From Cytophagaceae bacterium (GTDB lineage Bacteria > Bacteroidota > Bacteroidia > Cytophagales > Cyclobacteriaceae): DNA of 64,000 nt. The notes under the pieces were generated by a model. It ran no database searches. It saw only the letters and a program-made list of their open reading frames with translations, and was not told where the DNA came from. A program made the translations under genes and the position numbers. The first letter of the stretch is position 1; the number at the start of each line of letters is the position of its first letter. Positions 19,480 to 28,856 of this stretch are shown here, in pieces. Location: NCBI GenBank assembly GCA_006969745.1, contig CP030886.1:1399234-1463233 (forward strand), read 5' to 3'.

Positions 19480-20172
19480 TTAGTCTCTACTACCAAGAAA
19501 AATCATAACGTAATAGAGTAATGTCGCAAGTGCACCCAATGCCGCAACTAAATAGGTAGATGCCGCTGCGTTTAATGCATCCTTTGCCATGGCATGTTCT
19601 CTGTCATCAACAATATTTCGATCCTTGATCCATGCCAGCGCTCTGTAACTCGCATCGTATTCTACCGGTAGCGTGACAAAGGCAAACAATGTAAAAACAC
19701 TATAACAGGCTATTATGACCATCAAGGCTAGCTGCGGATTAATGATATTAGGGAGAGCAAATGAACCAAAAATCATAGCCATAAAAACAATGTTCATAAT
19801 ACTTGCGCTTACATTCTGAACAGGAACCATTGCAGATCTAAACTCCAACCATCGATAGGCTTTAGCGTGCTGCACAGCATGTCCACATTCGTGAGCAGCC
19901 ACAGCAGCAGCAGCTGCAGACCTCCCATTGTATACATCAGGGCTTAGGTTCACCGTTTTGTTTGCAGGATTGTAATGATCCGTGAGTTTACCTTGTACTG
20001 AAGTCACCGTCACATCGTAAATACCATTATCTCTTAGCATCAACTCAGCGATCTCTCTTCCAGAAAGACCCGATCCTAGTGATACTTGCGAGTATTTTTT
20101 GAATTTACTTTTCAATCGTGAACTGACTGCCCAGCTGGCAATCATGAACACAACAATTATTACTATTAGCAT
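19480..20172 (-). CDS. zinc metallopeptidase, YugP type (PF04298)
   Basis: A 230-residue membrane protease. It has an N-terminal membrane helix, the zinc motif HECGH at 94-98 within AVAAHECGHAVQHAKAYRWLEFR, and two or three further helices (about 125-170 and 205-225). The family is a neutral zinc peptidase group widespread in bacteria with poorly known substrates. The gene is followed by a bidirectional terminator. Its upstream neighbour on the same strand is 101 bp away, so it may have its own promoter. Confidence 0.92.
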   Translation of the reverse strand: MLIVIIVVFMIASWAVSSRLKSKFKKYSQVSLGSGLSGREIAELMLRDNGIYDVTVTSVQGKLTDHYNPANKTVNLSPDVYNGRSAAAAAVAAHECGHAVQHAKAYRWLEFRSAMVPVQNVSASIMNIVFMAMIFGSFALPNIINPQLALMVIIACYSVFTLFAFVTLPVEYDASYRALAWIKDRNIVDDREHAMAKDALNAAASTYLVAALGALATLLYYVMIFLGSRD

Positions 20173-20273
20173 TTCTATTTCTTTATTTCAATATTAAACT
20201 TATGACCACTCTTATGCGAATACGTCTATCTCAATCAGATGTTCAGCTAATTTCAGGCCAAATTCCTAATCTG

Positions 20274-21260
20274 TCATTTTGTCGGTTTCTCTGCGTCTTT
20301 TCTTCTAATTAAGAAAGAAATGAACAAAGCTATGGTACCGAAAATTGCCACAGCAACTATCTGCGAAGTGTGAAGCAATGTAGCCAGAAAAACACCGGTG
20401 GTCTCATCTATCGCATAGAGTACAAGCATGGCTGCAATCATACCATGGTAGGTGCCAAATCCACTTTGAACCGGTATTGAAAGTGCAATCCCTCCCGTGA
20501 TCAACAGCATTAATCCAGCACCAAATCCCAAATGTGCCGTTTCCGGTAACGAAAAGATGATGATGTAGGACATTAGGTAATATACGGTCCACAATATGAT
20601 AGTGGATACAACAAATTCAAGTGGTCTTCTTATTTGTCTTAGAGAAAGAAACCCAGAAATGAACTCTCTCAAAAGATTAGCAAGCTTTCCTTTAAGCTGA
20701 TCTTTCTTCCTTATGATCAGTATTAGCATAAATACACCAAATACACCTACCAGTAGAATAATCCAAAAGACATAAGTAGGAATATTAATATCATCAAATG
20801 CAGATTTAAGAAAAGTGATTAGTCGATCTGATTCGATTGCAAGGCTGATTAGAATTAAAACAAGTAGTGTAATAAAATCTACAAGCCTCTCTGTGACTAC
20901 ACTGCCAAGAGCCGAAGGAACCGCAACCTTATCATTTCTATTCAACACGCCACATCGCGTAATTTCACCAAGTCTTGGCAATGCCAAATTCGCCAAATAG
21001 CCAATTAACACTGCCAATGTAGTTCGGGAAGTCTTCAGCTTATATCCCAAGGGCTCCAAAAGAATATTCCAACGGTATGCCCTAGCCAAATAGGCTACAA
21101 TGGAAAGCAAAATTGAAATAATGACCCAGGTGTAGTCAACAGAATTTGCTCGTTCCCAAAATTCAGCCCATTCAATATTTTTAAATACTAGATACAGTAA
21201 GCCACCTGCCAGACCAACACTGATCAGAATTTTAAGAAAATTGATTAATGATTTTGACAT
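20274..21260 (-). CDS. flippase-like integral membrane protein (LPG synthase TM family)
   Basis: A 328-residue protein with about eight membrane helices, of PF03706/UPF0104, the family of the membrane part of lysylphosphatidylglycerol synthase. Typical segments are YLARAYRWNILLEPLG, LIGYLANLALPRLGEITRCG and IPVQSGFGTYHGMI. There is no aminoacyl-transferase domain, so it probably moves or binds a lipid rather than lysinylating it. It starts 5 bp after panD and belongs to the panC-panD transcript. That linkage is recurrent in Bacteroidota as far as I recall, but no functional link is established. Confidence 0.85.
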   Translation of the reverse strand: MSKSLINFLKILISVGLAGGLLYLVFKNIEWAEFWERANSVDYTWVIISILLSIVAYLARAYRWNILLEPLGYKLKTSRTTLAVLIGYLANLALPRLGEITRCGVLNRNDKVAVPSALGSVVTERLVDFITLLVLILISLAIESDRLITFLKSAFDDINIPTYVFWIILLVGVFGVFMLILIIRKKDQLKGKLANLLREFISGFLSLRQIRRPLEFVVSTIILWTVYYLMSYIIIFSLPETAHLGFGAGLMLLITGGIALSIPVQSGFGTYHGMIAAMLVLYAIDETTGVFLATLLHTSQIVAVAIFGTIALFISFLIRRKDAEKPTK

Positions 21261-21265
21261 TGAAA

Positions 21266-21616
21266 TTAAGAACCAAGACGATTCTTTTCATCAGGGAAAA
21301 TTACAACCGGCTCATGAGATCCTGCCTCTGATGCATCAATCGAGCAATAAGAAATTATAATAATCACATCTCCGATCTGGGCTTTTCTTGCCGCAGGGCC
21401 ATTCAAACAAATCTGCCCTGAACCTCTAATCCCCTTGATCACATATGTTTCGAGGCGTTCACCATTATTGATATTAACGATCTGAACTTTCTCATTTTCT
21501 ACCAAATTGGCAGCTTCCATTAAATCTTCATCAATGGTAATGGAGCCTACATAATGAAGCTCTGCTTCTGTAAGTTTGACTCTGTGAATCTTCGATTTAA
21601 GTACCTCTATGTACAT
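21266..21616 (-). CDS. panD: aspartate 1-decarboxylase proenzyme
   Basis: A 116-residue pyruvoyl enzyme making beta-alanine from aspartate for pantothenate. The self-cleavage site is Gly24-Ser25 in HYVGSITID, with Lys9 in KSKIHR and the conserved [21 protein letters not shown] further on. Length is normal. It follows panC by 6 bp, so beta-alanine and its ligation to pantoate are made from one transcript; panB is not in the window. Confidence 0.97.
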   Translation of the reverse strand: MYIEVLKSKIHRVKLTEAELHYVGSITIDEDLMEAANLVENEKVQIVNINNGERLETYVIKGIRGSGQICLNGPAARKAQIGDVIIIISYCSIDASEAGSHEPVVIFPDEKNRLGS

Positions 21617-21622
21617 GCCCTT

Positions 21623-22474
21623 CTATTTGAGGCGCAAATATAAATTATCAATTAATCTCACGCCTTCTACATAACCAGCAACACATACAGCAAGTTCGTC
21701 TAAATTTTCATAATTATCCACTTTAGAAAAATCATGTGGATTTATTGCTTCAAGATATTCCAGCTTAAACTTTTCAGAATCATTATATAGATTTCGAACT
21801 TTCGCTAGCATCTGATTTACAGGCATCCCCTCATCAATGCTATTTCTCGCAATGTTCAATCCCTTATTAATTACTGCAGCTTCAGATCTCCCTTCTTCTG
21901 AGAGCAATCTATTGCGTGAAGACATAGCCAAACCTGAAGATTCTCTAACTGTATCCACCCCTACGATTTCGCAAGGAAAACTGAGATCTGAACACATTCG
22001 GCGAATTAGAATGAATTGCTGGAGGTCTTTAAGCCCAAAATAGGCCCTCTCAGGCCGCACAAGATGTAATAGCTTGCTTACAACCACTCCTACACCTTCA
22101 AAATGTCCTGATCTGAATTCACCCTCAAGCTTACTTGCTAGCATCCCAAAATTTATAGATATCATGGGCTTCTCCGCATAAAAATCCTCTACCGATGGTG
22201 TAAAGACTAGATCCACAGCATGCTTAGATAACAACTCCAGATCATCTTTTAAAACACGTGGATATTTTTTCAGGTCCTCAGCGCTGTTGAATTGAAGTGG
22301 ATTAACGAAAATACTGACTACTGTGATGTCATTTTGCTTCTTTGAAAGCTCGACCAACGCCAAATGTCCCTCATGCAGTGCTCCCATTGTCGGCACAAAG
22401 CCAATTGTTTCACCATTTTTAACAAAGGTCGAAATTGATTCGGATAGGGCGTCTAGGGCGCCAATAATGTGCAT
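21623..22474 (-). CDS. panC: pantothenate synthetase
   Basis: A 283-residue ATP-dependent ligase joining pantoate and beta-alanine. Visible are PTMGALHEGHLALV (28-41, with the HxGH-type His34 and His37), VFVNPLQF-type segment IFVNPLQFNSAEDL, ERAYFGLKDLQQFILIRRM, and SSRNRLLSEEGR with the KMSKS-like loop. It is the first gene of the panC-panD-flippase operon and diverges from the glycogen-synthase-like gene over a 114-bp spacer. Confidence 0.97.
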   Translation of the reverse strand: MHIIGALDALSESISTFVKNGETIGFVPTMGALHEGHLALVELSKKQNDITVVSIFVNPLQFNSAEDLKKYPRVLKDDLELLSKHAVDLVFTPSVEDFYAEKPMISINFGMLASKLEGEFRSGHFEGVGVVVSKLLHLVRPERAYFGLKDLQQFILIRRMCSDLSFPCEIVGVDTVRESSGLAMSSRNRLLSEEGRSEAAVINKGLNIARNSIDEGMPVNQMLAKVRNLYNDSEKFKLEYLEAINPHDFSKVDNYENLDELAVCVAGYVEGVRLIDNLYLRLK

Positions 22475-22512
22475 ACTATGCGTTTATTTAATTCGCTAAC
22501 TTATTGAATGCG

Positions 22513-22543
22513 TTGATAATAAATCAAAAAAATGGTAAATTTG
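22513..22543 (+). promoter_or_regulatory. primary-sigma promoter of the GT5-like gene
   Basis: TTGA at 22513 and TAAATTTG at 22536-22543 fit the Bacteroidota TTTG/TAnnTTTG pair with near-ideal spacing, 45 bp before the start codon. Confidence 0.6.
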
Positions 22544-22588
22544 TGCTCATTTTAAAAGGTCCCATCAAGAATTTAATCAAAAGCACTT

Positions 22589-23398
22589 ATGGAAAACATT
22601 AGAATCCTCTATGTGGCAAGTGAGATCAATCCATTTCTCAAGACCACAGAAGTAGCGGAGTTTGTGAGAAGGCTTCCTCAGGCTATGCAGGAAAGGGGAA
22701 TGGAAATCAGGATTTTAGTTCCAAGATTTGGACTTATCAACGAAAGAAAAAATCGACTGCATGAAGTCGTTAGATTGTCAGGTATCAACATTGCGGTAGG
22801 CGATGAAGAAAAGCCTTTAGTAATTAAAGTTGCTTCCATACCGAATGCCAAACTTCAAGTTTATTTCATAGATAATGAAGATTATTTCTACAGAAAATCT
22901 GTGTTCTTTGATAAGGAAGATAATTTCTTTGAGGACAATGATGAAAGAGCAATCTTTTTCTGCAAAGGAGTTTTAGAAACCGTAAAGAAACTCGGCTGGT
23001 CTCCTGATATTATTCACTGCAATGACTGGATGACGAGTCTAATTCCTTTATATACAAAAACCACCTATAAGAACGATCCTATTTATAAGGACTCAAAGAC
23101 CATTTTCACAATTTATAACAATCGTTTCCAGCACAAATTCGGAGAAGATTTGTTAGAAAAAGTGAAAATGATCGATATTGACGATCAAATGTTAGACCCA
23201 TTGAAAACGGCTGATTATGACGGATTCGTAAAGCTTGGCATGCAATATGCGGATGCCGTTATCAATGCGAAAGAAGAAAACACAGATAGCTTTAAAAAGC
23301 TGATTGCAGATTTAGGAGATAAGAAAACAGATACAATTGAAAAGGATGAAAACTTTGAGGAGTCTTACTACAACTTATACAATGAGCTTATTGGCTAA
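22589..23398 (+). CDS. stand-alone glycogen/starch synthase N-terminal-like protein (GT5)
   Basis: A 269-residue protein matching only the N-terminal Rossmann half of glycogen synthases (ILYVASEINPF, RILVPRFGLINERK, DIIHCNDWMTSLIPLY). The second half, which carries most nucleotide-sugar contacts, is absent, and no remnant follows: the next gene begins 17 bases before its stop. The ADP-glucose-binding signature K-T-G-G-L reads K-T-T-E-V at 18-22. Similar short proteins occur across Bacteroidota, so this is a family and not a recent truncation. It may be non-catalytic or need a partner; function is unknown. Confidence 0.8.
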   Translation: MENIRILYVASEINPFLKTTEVAEFVRRLPQAMQERGMEIRILVPRFGLINERKNRLHEVVRLSGINIAVGDEEKPLVIKVASIPNAKLQVYFIDNEDYFYRKSVFFDKEDNFFEDNDERAIFFCKGVLETVKKLGWSPDIIHCNDWMTSLIPLYTKTTYKNDPIYKDSKTIFTIYNNRFQHKFGEDLLEKVKMIDIDDQMLDPLKTADYDGFVKLGMQYADAVINAKEENTDSFKKLIADLGDKKTDTIEKDENFEESYYNLYNELIG

Positions 23399-24770
23399 GA
23401 AACTCTCATTAAAAAATATTTTAAAACCGGGATTAATCATGTTGATCCCGGTTTTTTTCGGCTGTGATTCAAGCGATGATATAGGCGTTAAATACAACTT
23501 GGGAACTGACGCCAGCGTCAAGTTTCAAGAATTTACGCTTCCAGCAACTAACACTTATATCGATAGCTTAAGAACGGATGGCGAGACACGGATACTTGTT
23601 GGGAACTACACAGATCCTTTGATCGGCAATGTGTCAGCTGAAGGTTACTTACAATATTTCTATGCAAGCGGCCCACTGCCAAGGCAAAGAGATACTGACG
23701 ATCAGACCTTTACAGATACACTTAAGCTGGATTCAATCATTGTGGTCTTGGAAACCAATGCAAATATTCCAAGCCAGGGAAATTCTATGCAGGAATTTTC
23801 CATGTATGAGCTTCAGGATAGCCTCATAAGCAGTGCAATATATCTGTCAAGCCTTCAACAAACTACAGAAACCTTGGCAGGGACTTACAATGGCACTATC
23901 GATACGGCTGCAGATACTATACTATCATTTAAGTTGGACGATGCTTTTGCACAATCATTTTTTGATAATATTAGTAGCATAGCAGGTGATCCTGATCAAA
24001 CAATCGCATCCACAATCTTTAAATCAATTGGTTTCGTTCCGGGCGCATCCTCAGAGACTATTTCATCTATAGATCTAGCAAGCGACACCACTCGTGTGGT
24101 AATGTATATGTCACCTGTTTCGGCTGAATCTAAAGACACCACCTACTTGACGTACTTTAGATTCAATGGCAAGCATTACTCATATTTGAATAGAGATAGA
24201 TCAAGCTCCCAGATAGCATCAATTCAGGAATTTCAAGATCTAGATTTACCAACTGGTGAGACAATCATTGATCCATTAGCTGGTGTGACCACATCAGTTT
24301 CAATAGCTGGGATAAAAGATTTTTTTGATGATAATCCTAATATCTTAATAAATAATGCCACATTATCATTTGAGTTTGAGCCTGAAAATGATAGAGAAAC
24401 GCTGCCTAGATTCATGAATTTCTTTCGAAGAACAGATGGAAGAATTTTTGGCCCGGCAACAGCGAGCAATCCATATGGAAATATAGTTATGGCCGATAAT
24501 GGATATCTGACACTTCAATCTGAGCCTGCTGCTTCCGGCTTTAATTCAGATGAAGATAAAATTATTCTTTCTTCAACATTGTTTTATCAGCAATTGTACC
24601 AGCAGTCTCAAGACAGTACAAGCCTTGTTTATCAAAATCCAATCGGTGGTGCAATAATTCCAATTGATGAGTTAGTCACCATAAGTACCGCCGATGTTAT
24701 CCTGCAGCGTTCGATATTTAAGAACAACGGAATTAAATTGAGACTTTATTATACTGAAGTAGAACGATAA
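23382..24770 (+). CDS. DUF4270 lipoprotein
   Basis: Start placed at ATG 23382, overlapping the previous stop by 17 bases and giving a clear lipoprotein signal (lipobox FFGC, Cys28); the frame is open upstream to TTG 23337. The 462-residue protein has the DUF4270 features: GxKYNLGTDASVKF-type opening, DSLRTDGETRILVGNYTDPLIGNVSAEGYLQYF, and a C-terminal GIKLRLYYTEV strand. The family is nearly confined to Bacteroidota, is surface-exposed or periplasmic, and has no known function. Linkage to the GT5-like gene and to glmS is often seen in the phylum. Confidence 0.85.
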   Translation: MSLLAKKLSLKNILKPGLIMLIPVFFGCDSSDDIGVKYNLGTDASVKFQEFTLPATNTYIDSLRTDGETRILVGNYTDPLIGNVSAEGYLQYFYASGPLPRQRDTDDQTFTDTLKLDSIIVVLETNANIPSQGNSMQEFSMYELQDSLISSAIYLSSLQQTTETLAGTYNGTIDTAADTILSFKLDDAFAQSFFDNISSIAGDPDQTIASTIFKSIGFVPGASSETISSIDLASDTTRVVMYMSPVSAESKDTTYLTYFRFNGKHYSYLNRDRSSSQIASIQEFQDLDLPTGETIIDPLAGVTTSVSIAGIKDFFDDNPNILINNATLSFEFEPENDRETLPRFMNFFRRTDGRIFGPATASNPYGNIVMADNGYLTLQSEPAASGFNSDEDKIILSSTLFYQQLYQQSQDSTSLVYQNPIGGAIIPIDELVTISTADVILQRSIFKNNGIKLRLYYTEVER

Positions 24771-24780
24771 ATAAATTCAC

Positions 24781-26619
24781 ATGTGTGGTATTGTTGGTTA
24801 TTTGGGAAATAAACCCAGTTATCCCATTCTTATTAACGGACTTAAAAGATTGGAATATCGAGGTTACGATAGCACTGGAATAGCCTTGCTTGAAAATGAT
24901 GAAATTTCCATTTTCAAAAAGAAAGGGAAAGTAAAAGACCTGGAGGAAATAACAGGATCTAAATCTTTTGAAAGTAAAATCGGTATTGGCCATACAAGAT
25001 GGGCAACTCACGGCGAGCCCAATGATGTAAATGCACATCCACATGTATCAAACAGCGGTGATTTGGCTTTGATTCACAATGGCATCATTGAAAATTATGG
25101 TGCCATCAAGAAAGACTTGATCAACAAGGGCTATACGTTCGAAAGTGAAACTGACACAGAGGTTTTCGTAAACTTTATTGAGGACATTAAGAAAAATGAG
25201 AACCTTGCACTTGAAGATGCATTACGAGTTGCTCTTTCAAAAGTAATAGGTGCGTACGCCATAGCTATTATTTCGCGTGAATCACCTAATAAATTAGTTG
25301 CTGCCAGAAAGGGAAGTCCTCTCGTACTCGGTCTAGGAAAAGATGAATTCTTCCTCGCATCAGATGCAACACCCATCATCGAATATACGAATGAGGTAAT
25401 TTATTTAAATGACGAGGAAATTGTTGTCATTGAAAACAATGAATACGTAATCAAGGATTCCAAAGATGTCGCTCAAACGCCATACATACAGACTTTGGAA
25501 TTGGAACTTGAAGCCATTGAAAAAGGTGGACATGAGCATTTCATGCATAAAGAAATCTTCGAGCAGCCGATTTCTATAGCAGATTGCATGAGGGGTCGCC
25601 TCAATGCGGATACCGGTGAGCTCGTTCTTGGCGGTATCAGAAATCATGCAAAAGCATTAGAAAATGCCGAGCGTATCATAATTATTGCATGCGGGACATC
25701 ATGGCATGCTGGATTAGTAGCAGAGTATGTTTTCGAAGACCTGTGTCGAATACCTGTTGAAGTGGAGTATGCCTCTGAATTTAGATATCGCAATCCGGTG
25801 ATTAAGGAAGGCGATATTGTAATAGCTATTTCACAATCTGGGGAAACTGCAGATACGCTTGCAGCTATTGAACTGGCTAAAAGCAAGGGCGCAATTGTTT
25901 TAGGTGTAGTGAATACAGTTGGATCTTCCATTTCAAGAATATCCCATGAGGGGGCATATCTCCATGCCGGACCAGAGATTGGAGTAGCATCTACAAAAGC
26001 ATTTACCGCCCAATTAACTGTTCTTTATATGATCGCACTAAAAGCGGCATTCAATAAGGGCACCATAGCTACGAATAAATTCAGGGAGCGATTGACAGAG
26101 TTGAGTCTGATCCCTAAAAAGGTGCAGGAAGCGCTAGAGTCAAATGATAAAATCGAACATATTTCTGATATGTTCAAAGGAGCCAAAAACTTTCTTTATT
26201 TAGGAAGAGGATACAATTTTCCTGTTGCATTGGAAGGTGCACTTAAGCTCAAGGAAATTTCCTATATCCATGCAGAAGGCTATCCCGCTGCAGAAATGAA
26301 GCACGGTCCTATTGCACTAATAGATGAAAATATGCCGGTTGTCGTGATTGCTACCAGAGATAGCAGTTACGATAAAATAGTATCGAATATTCAGGAAGTG
26401 AAAGCTAGAAAAGGTGTAGTGATTGCCATCGTAACAGAGGGTGACTCATTAATACCAACAATGGCGGACTTTACTATTGAGGTTCCGGCAACACATGAGT
26501 CACTCATGCCACTTGTATCTGTAATACCCTTGCAACTCCTTAGTTATCACATTGCAGTAATGAGAGGCGCAAATGTTGATCAGCCTAGAAATTTGGCAAA
26601 ATCAGTTACTGTAGAATAA
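24781..26619 (+). CDS. glmS: glutamine-fructose-6-phosphate aminotransferase (isomerizing)
   Basis: A 612-residue enzyme making glucosamine-6-phosphate for peptidoglycan and lipid A. The class II glutaminase domain starts with nucleophile Cys2 in MCGIVGYLG and includes GHTRWATHGEPN and HNGIIENY. Two SIS sugar-isomerase domains follow (ACGTSWHAG, ISQSGETADT, STKAFTAQL, GYPAAEMKHGPIALI), ending with the family signature LAKSVTVE. It starts 10 bp after the DUF4270 gene and is followed 9 bp later by a RidA gene. No glmS ribozyme is present upstream, as the spacing leaves no room. Confidence 0.98.
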   Translation: MCGIVGYLGNKPSYPILINGLKRLEYRGYDSTGIALLENDEISIFKKKGKVKDLEEITGSKSFESKIGIGHTRWATHGEPNDVNAHPHVSNSGDLALIHNGIIENYGAIKKDLINKGYTFESETDTEVFVNFIEDIKKNENLALEDALRVALSKVIGAYAIAIISRESPNKLVAARKGSPLVLGLGKDEFFLASDATPIIEYTNEVIYLNDEEIVVIENNEYVIKDSKDVAQTPYIQTLELELEAIEKGGHEHFMHKEIFEQPISIADCMRGRLNADTGELVLGGIRNHAKALENAERIIIIACGTSWHAGLVAEYVFEDLCRIPVEVEYASEFRYRNPVIKEGDIVIAISQSGETADTLAAIELAKSKGAIVLGVVNTVGSSISRISHEGAYLHAGPEIGVASTKAFTAQLTVLYMIALKAAFNKGTIATNKFRERLTELSLIPKKVQEALESNDKIEHISDMFKGAKNFLYLGRGYNFPVALEGALKLKEISYIHAEGYPAAEMKHGPIALIDENMPVVVIATRDSSYDKIVSNIQEVKARKGVVIAIVTEGDSLIPTMADFTIEVPATHESLMPLVSVIPLQLLSYHIAVMRGANVDQPRNLAKSVTVE

Positions 26620-26628
26620 CTTGTACCT

Positions 26629-27006
26629 ATGAAGGAAATTATTAATTCATCCAAAGCTCCTGCACCGATTGGACCATATTCTCAAGCGGTTAAATCTGGC
26701 AATACACTTTACATATCCGGACAAATTCCACTTGATGAAGCAAGTGGATCGCTGGTAGAAGGAACCATTGAAGAAGAAACAGAGCAGGTGATGAAAAATA
26801 TTGGATACATCCTTGAAGAAGCAGGGCTAAATTTTCAACACATACTTAAATGCTCAATATTTGTGTCAAGTATGGATGATTTTGCGAGAATAAATGCCGT
26901 ATATGGAAAATATTTCCCTCAAAATCCGCCAGCCAGAGAGACAGTAGAGGTAAGTAAGTTACCAAAGGGTGTCAACGTTGAAATATCCTGCATTGCCACT
27001 TTCTAA
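26629..27006 (+). CDS. RidA-family reactive enamine/imine deaminase
   Basis: A 125-residue member of the YjgF/YER057c/UK114 (RidA) family, which hydrolyses reactive 2-aminoacrylate-type enamines to keto acids and ammonia. Conserved segments are SSKAPAPIGPYSQAVKSGNTLYISGQIPLD, GTIEEETEQVMKNIGYILEEAGL, and the C-terminal PPARETVEVSKLPKGVNVEISCIA with the active-site Arg104. It is co-transcribed with glmS. Confidence 0.95.
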   Translation: MKEIINSSKAPAPIGPYSQAVKSGNTLYISGQIPLDEASGSLVEGTIEEETEQVMKNIGYILEEAGLNFQHILKCSIFVSSMDDFARINAVYGKYFPQNPPARETVEVSKLPKGVNVEISCIATF

Positions 27007-27023
27007 GAATAGGTAGCCATTAG

Positions 27024-27054
27024 TTAGCATTCCATCATCTGATCCTTATTTTTG
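27024..27054 (+). promoter_or_regulatory. primary-sigma promoter of gltX
   Basis: TTAG at 27024-27027, a 19-bp spacer and TATTTTTG at 27047-27054 fit TTTG-N19-TAnnTTTG with one mismatch, 21 bp before the gltX start. Confidence 0.65.
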
Positions 27055-27074
27055 CGCTCCAATCAAATACATAG

Positions 27075-28610
27075 ATGGAAAACGTAAGAGTAAGATTCGC
27101 TCCAAGCCCTACCGGCGGGCTTCATATTGGCGGTGTAAGAACAGCCCTTTTCAATTATCTTTTTGCAAAAAAGAATAGCGGGAAGTTTATCCTCAGAATT
27201 GAAGATACTGATCAAACCAGATTTGTAGAAGGTGCGGAACAATACATCAAGGATTCATTAGATTGGTGTGGAATTACTCCAGATGAAGGTCCGGATCAAG
27301 GAGGAGATTTTGGACCTTACAGACAATCGGAAAGAAAAGACATTTATCGTAAGTATGCCGAAAAGCTTATTGAAGATGGAAATGCATACTACGCTTTCGA
27401 TACTCCGGAGGAACTTGATGCCATGCGCGAGCGGCTGAAAGAATCGAGAGTCGTCAACCCACAATACGACACAATCACCCGTACTACCATGAAGAATTCT
27501 TTAACTCTCTCAAAAGAAGAGGTTAACCAGCGGATTGAAAATGGTGAGCCGTACGTGATTAGGATCAAAATTCCGAAAAAAGAGGAGGTTCGCCTCAATG
27601 ATATGATCCGCGGATGGGTCATGGTGCACACAGAAGTACTTGACGATAAAGTACTGATGAAATCGGACGGAATGCCTACCTACCATCTTGCCAACATCGT
27701 AGACGATCACCTTATGAAAATCACGCATGTTATTAGAGGTGAAGAGTGGCTGCCTTCTGCCCCGCTACATGTGCTTTTGTACAGATTCCTTGGGTGGGAA
27801 GATGAGATGCCACAATTTGCGCATTTGCCCCTTATTCTTAAGCCAGATGGAAATGGAAAGCTGAGTAAAAGAGCTGCGGATAAAGCTGGATTCCCAATCT
27901 TTCCTTTGAACTGGGAAGACCCGGAAAGTAATGAACTATCTCAGGGATTTAAAGAGCTGGGTTTCTTGCCCGAAGCACTGATCAATTTTCTGGCATTTCT
28001 TGGGTGGAACCCAGGCACAGAACAGGAAATTTTTTCCTTAAATGATCTTGTTAGTGAATTTTCAGCTCAACGTATCAATAAGGCAGGAACAAAATTCGAT
28101 TTCGAAAAAGCCAAGTGGTTCAATCAACAGTACATTAAGTCTGCTGATTCAAGGCAGTTTACTGACCAACTGATCAAGAATTTTGAAGAAAAACATTCTA
28201 TAGCTTGCTCCGAAACCAAGGCCATACAAATCATTGATCTATTAAAAGAACGTGTCACTTTTCCCAATGAATTCGTGGATGCAGGATTAATAATATTCCA
28301 AGCACCAACTTCATTTGATGAAAAAACCGTTAGAAAAAAATGGAACGAAGAGACGCCGAAAGCGCTCACACTTTTTGCAGACAAATTACTTAGTCAGGAA
28401 AATGTAGAGGCAGAATCGGCTAAAACACTTTTCTGGGAGACATTAGAAAATGCCGGATACAAACCCGGGCAATTCATGCAAGCTTTAAGAGTATCCCTTA
28501 CGGGTGAAGGATCAGGTCCGGACTTAATGACACTTATTGAAATTTTAGGAGCGCAAACTGCAGCCAACCGAATCAAATCGTCAATAGATGCGTTAAGTAA
28601 TAAAAGCTAA
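27075..28610 (+). CDS. gltX: glutamyl-tRNA synthetase
   Basis: A 511-residue class I aminoacyl-tRNA synthetase charging tRNA-Glu. It shows RFAPSPTGGLHIGGVRTALF (HIGH-like motif at 17-20), LRIEDTDQTR, YHLANIVDDHLMKITHVIRGEEW, and the KMSKS equivalent KLSKR at 262-266, followed by a helical anticodon-binding domain. Length is normal for the bacterial enzyme. A -7 element lies 21 bp upstream. Confidence 0.98.
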   Translation: MENVRVRFAPSPTGGLHIGGVRTALFNYLFAKKNSGKFILRIEDTDQTRFVEGAEQYIKDSLDWCGITPDEGPDQGGDFGPYRQSERKDIYRKYAEKLIEDGNAYYAFDTPEELDAMRERLKESRVVNPQYDTITRTTMKNSLTLSKEEVNQRIENGEPYVIRIKIPKKEEVRLNDMIRGWVMVHTEVLDDKVLMKSDGMPTYHLANIVDDHLMKITHVIRGEEWLPSAPLHVLLYRFLGWEDEMPQFAHLPLILKPDGNGKLSKRAADKAGFPIFPLNWEDPESNELSQGFKELGFLPEALINFLAFLGWNPGTEQEIFSLNDLVSEFSAQRINKAGTKFDFEKAKWFNQQYIKSADSRQFTDQLIKNFEEKHSIACSETKAIQIIDLLKERVTFPNEFVDAGLIIFQAPTSFDEKTVRKKWNEETPKALTLFADKLLSQENVEAESAKTLFWETLENAGYKPGQFMQALRVSLTGEGSGPDLMTLIEILGAQTAANRIKSSIDALSNKS

Positions 28611-28615
28611 TAATT

Positions 28616-28798
28616 ATGAGCAAAAAGGAAAAAGCCAGAGTACACAAAGATTTGGATGGATTAGAGCTCAAAGTTGACTCTTTTGGAGAAATCTCCTCAA
28701 ATATGCCTATCGATGAGCTTAATAAGTTTCTCAACAAAAATGTAGAGGATAAGAAGCTAAAGGATAGAGATGATTTAGATGATCTAAAGAAAGATTAA
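28616..28798 (+). CDS. small charged protein of unknown function
   Basis: A 60-residue ORF beginning 5 bp after gltX. It is very hydrophilic (Lys, Asp and Glu make up nearly half of it) with a central EISSNMPIDELNKFLNKNV segment and an acidic/basic tail DKKLKDRDDLDDLKKD. The close spacing to gltX and the well-formed start suggest a real, co-transcribed gene. No homologous family was recognised. Confidence 0.6.
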   Translation: MSKKEKARVHKDLDGLELKVDSFGEISSNMPIDELNKFLNKNVEDKKLKDRDDLDDLKKD

Positions 28799-28856
28799 TA
28801 GCATATTTCAACCTCACAGTCGATTGACTAATTTCGCATCCATTAAATAAGGCGAA

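Noticed and set aside
22589..23398. Truncated glycogen synthase pseudogene
   Set aside because: The stop is clean, the next gene overlaps it and similar short proteins are widespread in the phylum, so it is a normal family member.
24771..24780. glmS ribozyme
   Set aside because: Only 10 bp separate glmS from the upstream gene and no ribozyme-like sequence occurs at the end of that gene.
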